From positions 62,001 through 126,000 of the forward strand of contig NC_019966.1 of assembly GCF_000328565.1 (NCBI RefSeq): DNA of 64,000 bases, written 5' to 3'. Below are positions 24,291 through 34,063 of this stretch, in pieces (position 1 is the stretch's first letter; every line of letters starts with the position of its first letter). The notes beneath the pieces are model-generated. The model was given only the letters and a program-made list of their open reading frames with translations. It did not search any database and had not been told where the DNA came from. This DNA comes from Mycobacterium sp. JS623. GTDB lineage: Bacteria > Actinomycetota > Actinomycetes > Mycobacteriales > Mycobacteriaceae. The position numbers and the translations under genes are program-made.

Positions 24291-25160
24291 ATGAGTACCG
24301 GCGCCGTTCTGCGCTCACGATTCCCGCGGGGAACCGCGCGTGCTGAAAGAGTCGCCGGTGCGCCTGCGCGATTCCTCGACAGTGTCGGCCACGTCGCGTG
24401 GTTCATCGTCACCGCACTGGGCGCAACCGGTCATGCGCTGCGGTACTACCGCAAGGAGACGCTGCGGCTGATCGCCGAGATCGGCATGGGCACCGGCGCG
24501 ATGGCTGTCATCGGCGGTACCGCGGCGATCGTCGGCTTCGTCAGCTTGTCCGGGTCGTCGCTGGTGGCGATCCAGGGTTTTGCATCGCTCGGCAATATCG
24601 GCGTCGAGGCCTTCACCGGATTCTTCGCCGCGATGATCAATGTGCGATCCGCTGCTCCGCTGGTGTCCGGCGTCGCGTTGGCTGCGGTCGTCGGCGCCGG
24701 CGCGACGGCCGAACTGGGCGCCATGCGGATCAGCGAGGAGATCGATGCCCTCGAGGTGATGGGCATCAAGTCGATCTCCTACCTGGTCTCGACTCGAATC
24801 ATGGCCGGCTTCGTGGTGATCATCCCGCTCTACGCGATGGCGATGATCCTGTCCTTCCTGTCCGGTCAAGTGACCACCACGTTGTTCTACGGCCAGTCGA
24901 CCGGCACGTATGACCACTACTTCCGCACGTTCCTGCGGCCCGAGGACGTGTTCTGGTCTTTCATGGACGCGATCATCATCTCGGTGATCGTCATGCTCAA
25001 CCACTGCTACTACGGCTATTTCGCCAGCGGTGGCCCCGTCGGTGTCGGCGAGGCGGTCGGGCGGGCCATGCGGGCGTCGTTGGTGGCGGTGGCGTTGGTG
25101 GTTCTGTTCGTCGCGTTGGCGCTCTACGGCGTCGACCCCAACTTCAACTTGACGGTGTAG
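24291..25160 (+). CDS. yrbE1B: Mce1 transporter permease YrbE1B (MlaE family)
   Basis: 289 residues. It carries a longer cytoplasmic N terminus than YrbE1A, then the MlaE fold with motif GAMRISEEIDALEVMGIKSI and several membrane helices. It pairs with YrbE1A. The ATG lies one base after the yrbE1A stop; the mce1A ATG follows its own stop by three bases, so translation is coupled along the operon. Confidence 0.95.
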   Translation: MSTGAVLRSRFPRGTARAERVAGAPARFLDSVGHVAWFIVTALGATGHALRYYRKETLRLIAEIGMGTGAMAVIGGTAAIVGFVSLSGSSLVAIQGFASLGNIGVEAFTGFFAAMINVRSAAPLVSGVALAAVVGAGATAELGAMRISEEIDALEVMGIKSISYLVSTRIMAGFVVIIPLYAMAMILSFLSGQVTTTLFYGQSTGTYDHYFRTFLRPEDVFWSFMDAIIISVIVMLNHCYYGYFASGGPVGVGEAVGRAMRASLVAVALVVLFVALALYGVDPNFNLTV

Positions 25161-25163
25161 CCG

Positions 25164-26441
25164 ATGACCGCACCCGTGAACAAGTCCCGCACACCACCGT
25201 TCAAGGCGGCGGGCGCGGTCTTGACGCTACTGGTCGTCGTCGCGATGGTCCTGGTCTTCCTCCAGTTCCGCGGCACCTTCCTCGACCGCGAGGATCTGAC
25301 GATGATGGCGGCGCGGGCCGGCCTTTCGATGGATCCCGGCGCAAAGGTGACCTACAACGGTGTTGAGATCGGCAGGGTCGGCAACGTCGACCAGATCGAT
25401 GTCGGGGGCGAGCCCAAGGCGAGGATCACGCTCAAGGTAGATCGCAAATATCTGCACTTGATTCCCAAGAACGTGAATGCCGCCATCACCGCCACCACAG
25501 TGTTCGGCAACAAGTACATATCCTTCACGTCGCCGAAAAACCCGACGCCGCAACGCATTTCCCCGTCGGATGTGATTGACGCGACGTCGGTGACGACCGA
25601 GTTCAACACCTTGTTCGAGACGGTCGTCGAGGTGGCCCAGCAGGTCGACCCGATCAAGTTGAACCAGACATTGAGCGCCACCGCCGAAGCGCTCAGCGGG
25701 CTGGGTGATCGGTTCGGCCAGTCGATCATTCACGGCAACCAGATCCTGGACGACGTCAATCCGCTGATGCCCCAGATCCGCCGCGACAACCAGCTGCTCG
25801 CCGATCTGGGTGACGTCTACGCCAACGCGGCGCCAGACCTGTTCGACGGCCTGGAGAACGCCGTCACCACCGCGCGCACGCTCAATGCGGAGCAGGGCAA
25901 CATCGACCAGGCGCTGATGGCGGCTGTCGGATTCGGTAATACCGGCGGCGACATCTTCGAACGCAGCGGTCCCTACCTGGTCCGTGGCACTGCCGACCTG
26001 GTGCCCACCTCGCAGCTGCTCGACACATACAGCCCCGCGCTGTTCTGCACGATCCGCAACTTCCACGACGTGGAGCCAAAGGTCGCAGCGTCCCTGGGTG
26101 GCAACGGGTATTCGCTTCGGACCACCAGCGAGCTGATCGGCCCGGGCAACCCCTACGTCTATCCGGACAATCTGCCTCGGGTGAACGCCAGGGGCGGCCC
26201 CGAGGGCAGGCCGGGCTGCTGGCAACCGATCACGCGCGATCTGTGGCCCGCGCCGTACCTGGTCATGGACACCGGTGCATCGATTGCGCCGTACAACCAC
26301 CTGGCACTCGCCTCGCCGTTCGGTTGCGCCGGCCTGCCGCCGTGCATCATTCCGCTGCTTCCGGCCCCGATTCCGGTCATCGCTCCTGGGATCGAATACG
26401 TCTGGGGGCGTCAGTTCGGGGAGTACACGATCAACCCATGA
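25164..26441 (+). CDS. mce1A: Mce-family lipid transport protein Mce1A
   Basis: 425 residues: N-terminal membrane/signal anchor (AAGAVLTLLVVVAMVLVFLQ), MlaD/Mce domain at about residues 38-115 (GLSMDPGAKVTYNGVEIGRV), then a helical Mce4_CUP1 region and a C-terminal tail with proline-rich PLLPAPIPVIAPG. The Mce subunits form a hexameric tunnel that carries fatty/mycolic acids from the outer membrane to the YrbE permease. ATGA overlap with mce1B. Confidence 0.95.
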   Translation: MTAPVNKSRTPPFKAAGAVLTLLVVVAMVLVFLQFRGTFLDREDLTMMAARAGLSMDPGAKVTYNGVEIGRVGNVDQIDVGGEPKARITLKVDRKYLHLIPKNVNAAITATTVFGNKYISFTSPKNPTPQRISPSDVIDATSVTTEFNTLFETVVEVAQQVDPIKLNQTLSATAEALSGLGDRFGQSIIHGNQILDDVNPLMPQIRRDNQLLADLGDVYANAAPDLFDGLENAVTTARTLNAEQGNIDQALMAAVGFGNTGGDIFERSGPYLVRGTADLVPTSQLLDTYSPALFCTIRNFHDVEPKVAASLGGNGYSLRTTSELIGPGNPYVYPDNLPRVNARGGPEGRPGCWQPITRDLWPAPYLVMDTGASIAPYNHLALASPFGCAGLPPCIIPLLPAPIPVIAPGIEYVWGRQFGEYTINP

Positions 26442-27469
26442 AAATCACCGGTACTGCTATAAAGCTCGGCATCTTCTCGCTGGTGCTGTTGCTTTTCACC
26501 GCGATGATCATCGTGGTGTTCGGTCAGATGCGGTTCGACCGCACCACCGGATACACGGCGGTCTTCTCCAACGTCAGTGGCCTTCGAGCCGGGCAGTTCG
26601 TCCGCGCTTCCGGCGTCGAGGTCGGCAAGGTCTCCAAAATCGAACTGATGGACGGTGGCTCGCAGGCGAAGGTGCACTTCAGCGTCGATCGCTCGCTGCA
26701 ACTGTTCGACGGGACCACGGCGTCCATCCGGTATCTGAACCTGATCGGCGACCGCTACATGGAGCTCAAGCGCGGCGACAGCAACAAGCGCCTGCCGGCC
26801 GGCGGCACCATCCCGATCGAGCGAACCCAGCCCGCGCTCGATCTGGATGCGCTGATCGGCGGCTTCCGTCCGGTTTTTCGGGCACTGGACCCCGCCAAGG
26901 TGAACAACATCGCCCAGTCGATCATCACGGTGTTTCAGGGCCAGGGGGGCACCATCAACGACATCCTGGACCAGACCGCATCGCTCACATCGGCACTGGC
27001 CGATCGCGACCAAGCCATTGGCGAGGTGATCCGCAATCTGAACACCGTGCTCGACACGACCGTCAAGCACCAGCAGCAGTTCGACGAGACGGTCCAGAAT
27101 TTCGAGAAGCTCATCACCGGTCTGAAGAATCGCAAGGACCCGATTGCCAGCTCGGTGGCGGACATCAGTGACGCTGCGGGCACAATCGCGGACCTGCTCG
27201 CCGACAACCGGCCACTGCTGCAAAGCACGATCACCTATCTCGAGGGAGTCCAGCAGCCGCTTGTGGATCAGAAGGAACAGCTCAACGACATCTTGGTCAG
27301 GCTGCCGACGGCGTTCAACATCATCGGTCGCGCCGGTGGTATCTACGGCGACTTCTTCAACTTCTACGCCTGCGATATCACGCTGAAGACGTTCGGGCTG
27401 CAGCCCGGCGGTCCGGTTCGCACTGTCAAACTCACCAGTCAGCCGTCGGGTAGGTGCACGCCGCAATGA
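26438..27469 (+). CDS. mce1B: Mce-family protein Mce1B
   Basis: 343 residues from the ATG of the ATGA overlap with mce1A. N-terminal anchor (KLGIFSLVLLLFTAMIIVVF), Mce domain with SGLRAGQFVRASGVEVGKV, then a long helical region rich in Asp/Ile/Leu heptads (about residues 130-290), which would line the transport tunnel. The C-terminal tail is short, with two cysteines (FYACD, GRCTPQ). The ATGA overlap continues into mce1C. Confidence 0.95.
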   Translation: MKITGTAIKLGIFSLVLLLFTAMIIVVFGQMRFDRTTGYTAVFSNVSGLRAGQFVRASGVEVGKVSKIELMDGGSQAKVHFSVDRSLQLFDGTTASIRYLNLIGDRYMELKRGDSNKRLPAGGTIPIERTQPALDLDALIGGFRPVFRALDPAKVNNIAQSIITVFQGQGGTINDILDQTASLTSALADRDQAIGEVIRNLNTVLDTTVKHQQQFDETVQNFEKLITGLKNRKDPIASSVADISDAAGTIADLLADNRPLLQSTITYLEGVQQPLVDQKEQLNDILVRLPTAFNIIGRAGGIYGDFFNFYACDITLKTFGLQPGGPVRTVKLTSQPSGRCTPQ

Positions 27470-29040
27470 GGACACTCGAGGGGTCGGACCGCATCCGAAA
27501 CGGGTTGATGGGCATCATCATCCTGATTCTGGTGCTCGGCGTCGGCCAGAGCTTCGCGAGCGTTCCGATGCTCTTCGCGACACCCACCTACTACGCACAG
27601 TTCTCCGACACCGGCGGCATCGGCACGGGTGACAAGGTGCGCATTGCCGGCGTCGACGTCGGTCAAGTTCGGTCGATGCGAATCGACGGGGACAAGGTAG
27701 TGATCGGCTACTCGCTGCAGGGCACCCAGATCGGCACCGCGAGTCGCGCATCGATCCGCACCGACACGATTCTGGGTCGGCGCAATATGGAGATCGAACC
27801 GCGCGGCACTGACCCGTTGCGCGCCAACGGCGTTCTGCCGTTGGGTCAGACCACCACTCCGTACCAGATTTACGACGCATTCTTCGACGTGACCAAGGCG
27901 GCCTCTGGCTGGGACACCCAGACGGTGAAGCGGTCGCTGAATGTGCTGTCCGAGACCATCGATCAGACGTATCCGCATCTGTCCGCGGCACTCGACGGGG
28001 TGGCGCGGTTCTCCGACACCATCGGCAAGCGCGACGATGAGGTCAAGCAACTGCTCGCCAACGCCAACAAGATCGCGGGCGTCCTCGGCAACCGCAGCGC
28101 GCAGATCAACCAACTGTTCGTCAATGCCCAGTCGCTGTTGGCAGCGATCAATGAACGCCACTACGAAGTCAGCATGCTGCTCGAAAGGGTCGCGTCGTTC
28201 TCTGAACAGGTGAAGGGTTTCATCGACGACAACCCGAACCTCAACCACGTGCTCGAGCAACTGCGCACCATCAGCGACGTGCTAAGGGACCGCAAGTTCG
28301 ATCTGATGCAGACGCTGACCACCGTAGCGAAATTCGTTGCGTCCCTTGGTGAGGCGGTCGCCTCCGGCCCGTTCTTCAAAGTCTTTTTGGCGAATCTGCT
28401 GCCCTACCAGATCCTGCAGCCGTTCGTTGACGCCGCATTCAAGAAGCGCGGTATCGACCCGGAGAAGTTCTGGGGCGATGCGGGCCTGCCGGCTTTCCGG
28501 TTCCCCGATCCGAACGGCCAGCGGTTCCCGAATGGCGCGCCTGCGCCTGCGCCGACGGTGCTCGAAGGTACGCCGGAACATCCCGGCCCCGGCGTTCTGA
28601 AGGGCTCGCCGTGCTCGTACACGCCTGGCGTTCCTGAGGGCCTGCCGCGGCCGGGAGACCCCCTGCCGTGCGCGGGCCTAACGACCGGGCCGTTCGGCGG
28701 TCCTGAGTATCCTCCGCCCGACGTTGCAACCTCGAATCCGAATCCGAACGGGCCCGGTTTCACGCCGGGCGTGCCTGCCGCTGCCATCCCGGGTCAGCTG
28801 CCGCCGGACATGCCGGGCGCGCCCGTACCGATCGCGCCGGGGCCGCCCGGAGCGCGCACCGTGCCGGTGGGCCCGCTGCCGCCGCAGCCGCCGGACTTCA
28901 CCCCGGGTATCGCCCCGCTGCCGCCTGCCCTGACCGGTCCGCCACCGCCGCCGGGGCCCGGTCCCGACGCCGGGCCGGCAGGCACGCCGCCGCTGCCGGG
29001 CAATCCGCCGTACCTCCCGCCCGGATCGCAGGGGGGCTGA
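27466..29040 (+). CDS. mce1C: Mce-family protein Mce1C with proline-rich tail
   Basis: 524 residues from the ATG of the ATGA overlap (an in-frame GTG at 27454 is less likely). N-terminal hydrophobic anchor, Mce domain (GGIGTGDKVRIAGVDVGQVR), and helical region to about residue 340. It then has a ~180-residue Pro/Gly-rich C-terminal extension (for example FTPGVPAAAIPGQLPPDMPG) ending in LPPGSQGG. Such extensions are typical of Mce C/D/F subunits and are probably disordered in the envelope. TGA is followed by mce1D after five bases. Confidence 0.94.
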   Translation: MRTLEGSDRIRNGLMGIIILILVLGVGQSFASVPMLFATPTYYAQFSDTGGIGTGDKVRIAGVDVGQVRSMRIDGDKVVIGYSLQGTQIGTASRASIRTDTILGRRNMEIEPRGTDPLRANGVLPLGQTTTPYQIYDAFFDVTKAASGWDTQTVKRSLNVLSETIDQTYPHLSAALDGVARFSDTIGKRDDEVKQLLANANKIAGVLGNRSAQINQLFVNAQSLLAAINERHYEVSMLLERVASFSEQVKGFIDDNPNLNHVLEQLRTISDVLRDRKFDLMQTLTTVAKFVASLGEAVASGPFFKVFLANLLPYQILQPFVDAAFKKRGIDPEKFWGDAGLPAFRFPDPNGQRFPNGAPAPAPTVLEGTPEHPGPGVLKGSPCSYTPGVPEGLPRPGDPLPCAGLTTGPFGGPEYPPPDVATSNPNPNGPGFTPGVPAAAIPGQLPPDMPGAPVPIAPGPPGARTVPVGPLPPQPPDFTPGIAPLPPALTGPPPPPGPGPDAGPAGTPPLPGNPPYLPPGSQGG

Positions 29041-29045
29041 GTTAG

Positions 29046-30698
29046 ATGTCGACTGTCTTCAACATCCGAAACATCAAGACCGGCAACATCTCTCGGGGGG
29101 CGCTGATCATCGGTGCGCTGATCGTGATTCTCGCACTGGTGGCTGCCATCGTCGGCTGGAACGTGTACAAGAAGCTGACCACCAACACCGTCGTCGCCTA
29201 TTTCCCGGAGACTTTGGCGCTGTATCCGGGCGACAAAGTGAACATCATGGGCATCAAGGTCGGCTCGATCGACAAGATCGAGCCGGCAGGCGACAAGATG
29301 AAGGTGACCTTCTCCTACGAGAACAAATACAAGGTCCCGGCCAACGCCACAGCGTCGATCCTGAATCCCAGCCTGGTCGCATCGCGCAATATCCAGCTGT
29401 CGCCGCCGTACACCGGCGGGCCCGTCATGGAAGACAACGCGGTCATTCCGATCGACCGGACGCAGGTGCCCGTCGAATACGATCAGCTCCGCGACTCGAT
29501 CAACCGGATCCTGACCGAACTCGGGCCGACGAAGGACCAGCCGAAGGGGCCCTTCGGCGACATCATCGAATCGGCCGCGAACGGCTTCGCCGGCAAGGGC
29601 GATCAGCTCAACAAGACCCTGAAAGGACTGTCGGAGGCGCTCTACACCCTCAACGAGGGCCGGGGCGACTTCTTCAGCGTGATCAAGAGTCTGGCCCTGT
29701 TCGTCAACGCGCTGTACAAGAGCGATCAGCAGTTCGTCGCGCTGAATCACGATCTCGCGCAATTCACCAACGCGTTCACCAACACCGACCGCGAGGTGGC
29801 CAACGCGCTGCAGGACCTCAACCAGTTGTTGACGACGACCCGTCAGTTCATCAACAAGAACGGCGAGGTGCTGACCCACGACGTCAACAACTTGGCCGAC
29901 GTGACCAATGCGATTCTGCAACCGGAGCCGCTCAACGGTCTGGAAACCGCCCTGCACGTGTTCCCGACGCTCGGTGCGAACCTGATGAACATCGTGTCGC
30001 CGGTCACCGGCGGTGTCATGGGCTTGCCCGCCATCGCCAACTTCGCGAACCCAATGCAGTTTGTGTGCAGCGCTATTCAGGCCGGCAGCCGATTGGGGTA
30101 CCAAGAATCTGCCGAACTATGTGCCCAGTACTTGGCGCCCATCCTCGACGCGATCAAGTTCAACTTCCCCCCGATCGGTATCAATGAGTTCAACACCGCG
30201 ATGACGCTGCCCAAGGAGATCGCGTACTCAGAGCCGCGTCTGCACCCGCCGGGGGGCTACAAGGACACCACGGTGCCCGGCGTCTTCTCCCGCGATACCT
30301 TGTTCTCGTTTGGTAACCACGAGCCGGGCTGGGTCGCCGCTCCCGGCATGCAGGGTGTCGACGTGCAACCGTTCACCTCCAACATGCTGACGCCGGAGTG
30401 CCTCGCAGAATTGATGGGTGGACCCGACTGTGTGATCCCCGGAGCTCCACCGGCCTTCGGGGCGCCGCCAGGGGGCAACCTGCCCGGCCCGCCGGACTCG
30501 TATAACGAGAACAACCCGCTGCCGCCGCCGTGGTATCCGCAGCCTGGGCCACCGCCTGCCCCGGCACCCGGGGTGATACCCGGTGACCCCGGTGGGTCGC
30601 CGCTGTCCGCGCCCGCTGCCGGGCCAGGCCCGGGCCCCGCCGCCCCGGCCGGGCCGCCGCCTGCGGGCCCGCCACTACCCGCTGAGGCAGGTCATTAG
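29046..30698 (+). CDS. mce1D: Mce-family protein Mce1D with proline-rich tail
   Basis: 550 residues. N-terminal membrane helix (GALIIGALIVILALVAAIVG), Mce domain (ALYPGDKVNIMGIKVGSID), extended helical segment, and a Pro/Gly/Ala-rich tail of about 90 residues. Fifth transport gene after yrbE1A, with its stop directly abutting the mce1E ATG (TAG-ATG). Part of the Mce1 tunnel. Confidence 0.95.
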   Translation: MSTVFNIRNIKTGNISRGALIIGALIVILALVAAIVGWNVYKKLTTNTVVAYFPETLALYPGDKVNIMGIKVGSIDKIEPAGDKMKVTFSYENKYKVPANATASILNPSLVASRNIQLSPPYTGGPVMEDNAVIPIDRTQVPVEYDQLRDSINRILTELGPTKDQPKGPFGDIIESAANGFAGKGDQLNKTLKGLSEALYTLNEGRGDFFSVIKSLALFVNALYKSDQQFVALNHDLAQFTNAFTNTDREVANALQDLNQLLTTTRQFINKNGEVLTHDVNNLADVTNAILQPEPLNGLETALHVFPTLGANLMNIVSPVTGGVMGLPAIANFANPMQFVCSAIQAGSRLGYQESAELCAQYLAPILDAIKFNFPPIGINEFNTAMTLPKEIAYSEPRLHPPGGYKDTTVPGVFSRDTLFSFGNHEPGWVAAPGMQGVDVQPFTSNMLTPECLAELMGGPDCVIPGAPPAFGAPPGGNLPGPPDSYNENNPLPPPWYPQPGPPPAPAPGVIPGDPGGSPLSAPAAGPGPGPAAPAGPPPAGPPLPAEAGH

Positions 30699-31847
30699 AT
30701 GACTGCACGTAAATGGAGCAGGATCGCCCAGCGCAGCGTCGCGTTGATTGTGGTCGCATTGGTACTGAGCGCGTGCGGTTCGTGGAAGGGCATCGCCAAT
30801 GTGCCGCTGCCCGGCGGACCGGGCACCGGCAGCAGGAACACGACGATCTACGTGCAGATGCCGGATACGTTGGCGCTCAACGTGAATAGCCGGGTACGCG
30901 TGGCCGATGTGTACGTCGGCCGGGTGCGGTCGATCGAGTTGAAGAACTGGGTCGCGACACTGACCCTCGAGCTGCAACCCGACGTGAAGCTACCGAAGAA
31001 CACGCTGGCCAAGATCGGCCAGACCAGCCTGCTCGGCAGTCAACACGTGCAGCTCGATCCGCCGCCCAACCCCCAGGGTGAGCTGAAGAACGGTGACACC
31101 ATCCCGCTGCAGAACAGCTCAGCCTTCCCCACCACCGAGCGGGTGCTGGCGAGCATCGCGACGATCCTGCGCGGGGGCGGCGTCCAGAACCTCGAAACGA
31201 TCCAGACCGAGGTCAACAACCTGCTGACGGGCCGGGCCGATCAGATCCGTGCATTCCTCAACAAGTTGGACACTTTCACCGACCAACTGAATCAGCAGCG
31301 TCAGGACATCACGCGGGCCATTGATTCGACCAATCGGCTGTTGACGATCGTGGGCCAACGTGATCAGACACTCGATCGGGTACTCACCGAATTCCCGCCG
31401 CTTATCAAGCATTTCGCCGACACCCGGGATCTGTTCGCAAATGCGGTGGAGGCGCTCGGCCGGATCAGCAGGGCCGCCGACAATGCTCTGGCTCCGTCCA
31501 GCGATAACCTGCACACCAACCTGCAGAACCTCCAGCGGCCACTCAAGCAGCTCGGCCGGGCGTCGCCCTATCTGATCGGTGCCCTGAAGCTGATGCTCAC
31601 CGCGCCGTTCTCCATCGAGAACGTGCCGAAGGTGGTCCGTGGCGACTTCCTCAACGTGTCGTTGATGGTCGACCTCACCCTGTCGGGACTGGACAACGGG
31701 TTCTTGTCGGGTACCGGTATCTCGGGCATGCTGCGCGCGCTCGAGCAGAGCTGGGGCCGCGACCCGGAGACGATGATTCCCGATGTGCGATTCACCCCGA
31801 ATCCGCATGACGCGCCGAACGGTCCGCTGGTTGAAAGGGGTGAGTGA
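30699..31847 (+). CDS. mce1E: Mce-family lipoprotein Mce1E (LprK)
   Basis: 382 residues with a lipoprotein signal: hydrophobic stretch ALIVVALVLSAC, lipidated Cys at about residue 24. The Mce domain follows (DTLALNVNSRVRVADVYVGR), then the helical region. The E subunit is the lipid-anchored member of each Mce complex (LprK in M. tuberculosis). mce1F begins three bases after its stop. Confidence 0.95.
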   Translation: MTARKWSRIAQRSVALIVVALVLSACGSWKGIANVPLPGGPGTGSRNTTIYVQMPDTLALNVNSRVRVADVYVGRVRSIELKNWVATLTLELQPDVKLPKNTLAKIGQTSLLGSQHVQLDPPPNPQGELKNGDTIPLQNSSAFPTTERVLASIATILRGGGVQNLETIQTEVNNLLTGRADQIRAFLNKLDTFTDQLNQQRQDITRAIDSTNRLLTIVGQRDQTLDRVLTEFPPLIKHFADTRDLFANAVEALGRISRAADNALAPSSDNLHTNLQNLQRPLKQLGRASPYLIGALKLMLTAPFSIENVPKVVRGDFLNVSLMVDLTLSGLDNGFLSGTGISGMLRALEQSWGRDPETMIPDVRFTPNPHDAPNGPLVERGE

Positions 31848-31850
31848 GCA

Positions 31851-33428
31851 GTGCTGACCCGTTTCATCAAGATCCAGCTGGTGCTGTTCACGATCCTGAC
31901 GATCATCGCGATCGTCGTATTGGGCTGGTACTACCTGCGGGTGCCCAGCCTGGCCGGGATCGGGCAGTACAAGCTCTATGCCGACCTGCCCCGGTCCGGC
32001 GGTCTCTACGGGACCGCCAACGTGACATATCGGGGCACCCAGATCGGCAAAGTCACCGCCGTGGATCCCACAGAGCGTGGTGCGCGGGCCGAGATGAGCA
32101 TCGACAGCCGGTTCAAGATCCCTGCGGACGCGACCGCGAACGTGCACTCCGTCTCGGCGATCGGTGAGCAGTACCTGGACATCGTCTCTACGGGCAACCC
32201 CGGTCGTTTCCTGTCCGACGGCCAGAACGTCGGCTCGATCAACGACAACACGGTGCCCAGCGAGGTCGGTCCGGCGCTGGACGCCGCCAACCGCGGGCTG
32301 GCCGTCCTGCCCAAGGAGAAGATCGACACGCTGCTCACCGAAACCTCGAAAGCGGTCGGCGGATTGGGCCCGGCTTTGCAGCGGCTGGTCGATTCCACCA
32401 CGAACATTGCGCAGGGTTTCAAGGACAACCTGCCCGAGCTGAACGACATCATCGAGCACTCGACGCCGATCCTGCAGAGCCAAGCCGACTCCGGCGACAA
32501 CATCGAGCAATGGGCCCGCAACCTCAACATCATCGCGGCCCAATCAGCCGAGCAGGACGCAGCCCTGCGTAGCGGACTTGAGCAGGCCGCGCCCACGTTG
32601 GACCAGGTGACGGCCGTGTTCAGCGATGTTCGCGATGCCCTACCGCAGACTCTCGCCAATCTGGCCGTCGTCTTCGACATGCTCAAGCGCTACCACAAGG
32701 GTCTCGAGCAGACGCTGGTGATCCTCCCGCAGGGTGCTGCGGTCGCGCAGGCCGGAACACTGTTCGACAATGTCGGTCAGCTGCCCTTGGCCCTGGGGAT
32801 CAACCAGCCTCCGCCGTGTTTGACGGGGTTCCTGCCCGCCTCGCAGTGGCGGTCACCAGCCGACACCAGCATGGCGCCGCTGCCGTCGGGCACGTACTGC
32901 AAGATTCCGAAAGACTTCCAGGGCAACGTCGTTCGCGGCGCCCGCAACTATCCCTGTGCGGATGTGCCGGGCAAGCGCGCGGCGACACCGAGGGAGTGCC
33001 ACAGTAACGAGCCGTATGTGCCCTTGGGTACCAACCCCTGGTATGGCGACCCGAACCAGATTCTGTCCTGCCCTGCTCCTGCGGCCCGCTGTGATCAGGG
33101 AGTCAATCCGGGGCGCGGAGTCATACCGGCGCCATCGGTCAACAACGGCCTCAATCCGCTGCCGGCTGATCAGTTGCCCCCACCGGCGCGGGCGTCTGCA
33201 CCGACCAGCGACCCGGTGTCGCCGCCGGGGCAGGGTAGCGTCCAGTGCAGCGGGCAGCAGCCCAACCCGTGTACGTACACTCCCGCACAGGGGCCACCGG
33301 GTTCGACGGCTATCTACAGCCCGTCGAGCGGTGAGGTGGTCGGACCTGACGGCGTCAAGTACAACGTCAGCAATTCGAAGAACCCAGGAGACGACGGATG
33401 GAAGGAGATGCTGGCACCCGCCAGCTGA
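31851..33428 (+). CDS. mce1F: Mce-family protein Mce1F
   Basis: 525 residues, GTG start. N-terminal anchor (IQLVLFTILTIIAIVVLGWY), Mce domain (SGGLYGTANVTYRGTQIGKV), helical region and a C-terminal tail (residues ~310-525) with several cysteines and Pro/Gly-rich stretches. Last of the six Mce subunits; its end overlaps mam1A by 31 bases. Confidence 0.95.
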   Translation: MLTRFIKIQLVLFTILTIIAIVVLGWYYLRVPSLAGIGQYKLYADLPRSGGLYGTANVTYRGTQIGKVTAVDPTERGARAEMSIDSRFKIPADATANVHSVSAIGEQYLDIVSTGNPGRFLSDGQNVGSINDNTVPSEVGPALDAANRGLAVLPKEKIDTLLTETSKAVGGLGPALQRLVDSTTNIAQGFKDNLPELNDIIEHSTPILQSQADSGDNIEQWARNLNIIAAQSAEQDAALRSGLEQAAPTLDQVTAVFSDVRDALPQTLANLAVVFDMLKRYHKGLEQTLVILPQGAAVAQAGTLFDNVGQLPLALGINQPPPCLTGFLPASQWRSPADTSMAPLPSGTYCKIPKDFQGNVVRGARNYPCADVPGKRAATPRECHSNEPYVPLGTNPWYGDPNQILSCPAPAARCDQGVNPGRGVIPAPSVNNGLNPLPADQLPPPARASAPTSDPVSPPGQGSVQCSGQQPNPCTYTPAQGPPGSTAIYSPSSGEVVGPDGVKYNVSNSKNPGDDGWKEMLAPAS

Positions 33429-34063
33429 ACCCCACCGATGCTGATGAAACGCCCGATGAGTCGTTAGCAGTATCCCTAGAACAATCGACAGACGCCTCTG
33501 AAGCCGAGGAATCGCTCGCGAAAGTCGAGGACGGCATCGACGACGCCACCGACGATCGCCGGCCGTCGCGGCTTGGCGTCGGCTCGGTGGTGTCCATCTG
33601 CGCGCTTCTTGTCATCCTGGCCGGCGGTGCGGCCGCCGGGGGATACCTGGCCTTGCGGTCTCACCACGCCAGTGAGGCCATTGCCCGCACCGAGGCAGCC
33701 GCCCTTGCCGCGGCCAGGGATTGTGTGACGGCCACGCAGGCGCCGGACACGGCAGCGATGCTGGCCAGCCAGTCCAAGATCATCGAATGCTCCACAGGCG
33801 CGTTCGGCTTGCAGGCGCCGCTGTACAGCAGCGTGCTGGCCGAGGCATATCAAGCGGCAAACGTTCAAGTGAAGGTGACGGATCTGCGCGCCGCGGTGGA
33901 GCGGCATAACGACGACGGCTCGATCGACGTGCTGGTGGCGCTGCGAACGAAGGTGACCAACTCCCAGGCCGCAGACCAGGAACAAGGGTATCGGCTCCGG
34001 GTGCAGATGGCGCCGGCCGATGGCACCTACAAGATCGCCGACATCAAGCAGGTCGCCTCGTGA
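33398..34063 (+). CDS. mam1A: Mce1-associated membrane protein Mam1A (Rv0175-like)
   Basis: 221 residues. An acidic N terminus (~60 residues) leads to one membrane helix (VVSICALLVILAGGAAAGGY) and an extracytoplasmic domain of the Mce-associated (SnoaL-like) type. Such proteins are thought to stabilise the Mce complex. Overlaps mce1F, and its stop overlaps the mam1B GTG by 4 bases (GTGA). Confidence 0.9.
   Translation: MEGDAGTRQLNPTDADETPDESLAVSLEQSTDASEAEESLAKVEDGIDDATDDRRPSRLGVGSVVSICALLVILAGGAAAGGYLALRSHHASEAIARTEAAALAAARDCVTATQAPDTAAMLASQSKIIECSTGAFGLQAPLYSSVLAEAYQAANVQVKVTDLRAAVERHNDDGSIDVLVALRTKVTNSQAADQEQGYRLRVQMAPADGTYKIADIKQVAS

Noticed and set aside
28560..29037. Repetitive CCGCCG/GGCCCG-rich tract as a DNA repeat or CRISPR-like array
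   Set aside because: It encodes the Pro/Gly-rich tail of Mce1C in frame; there are no constant-length repeats or spacers. The same applies to mce1D (about 30430-30690) and the L,D-transpeptidase linker (about 57180-57400).
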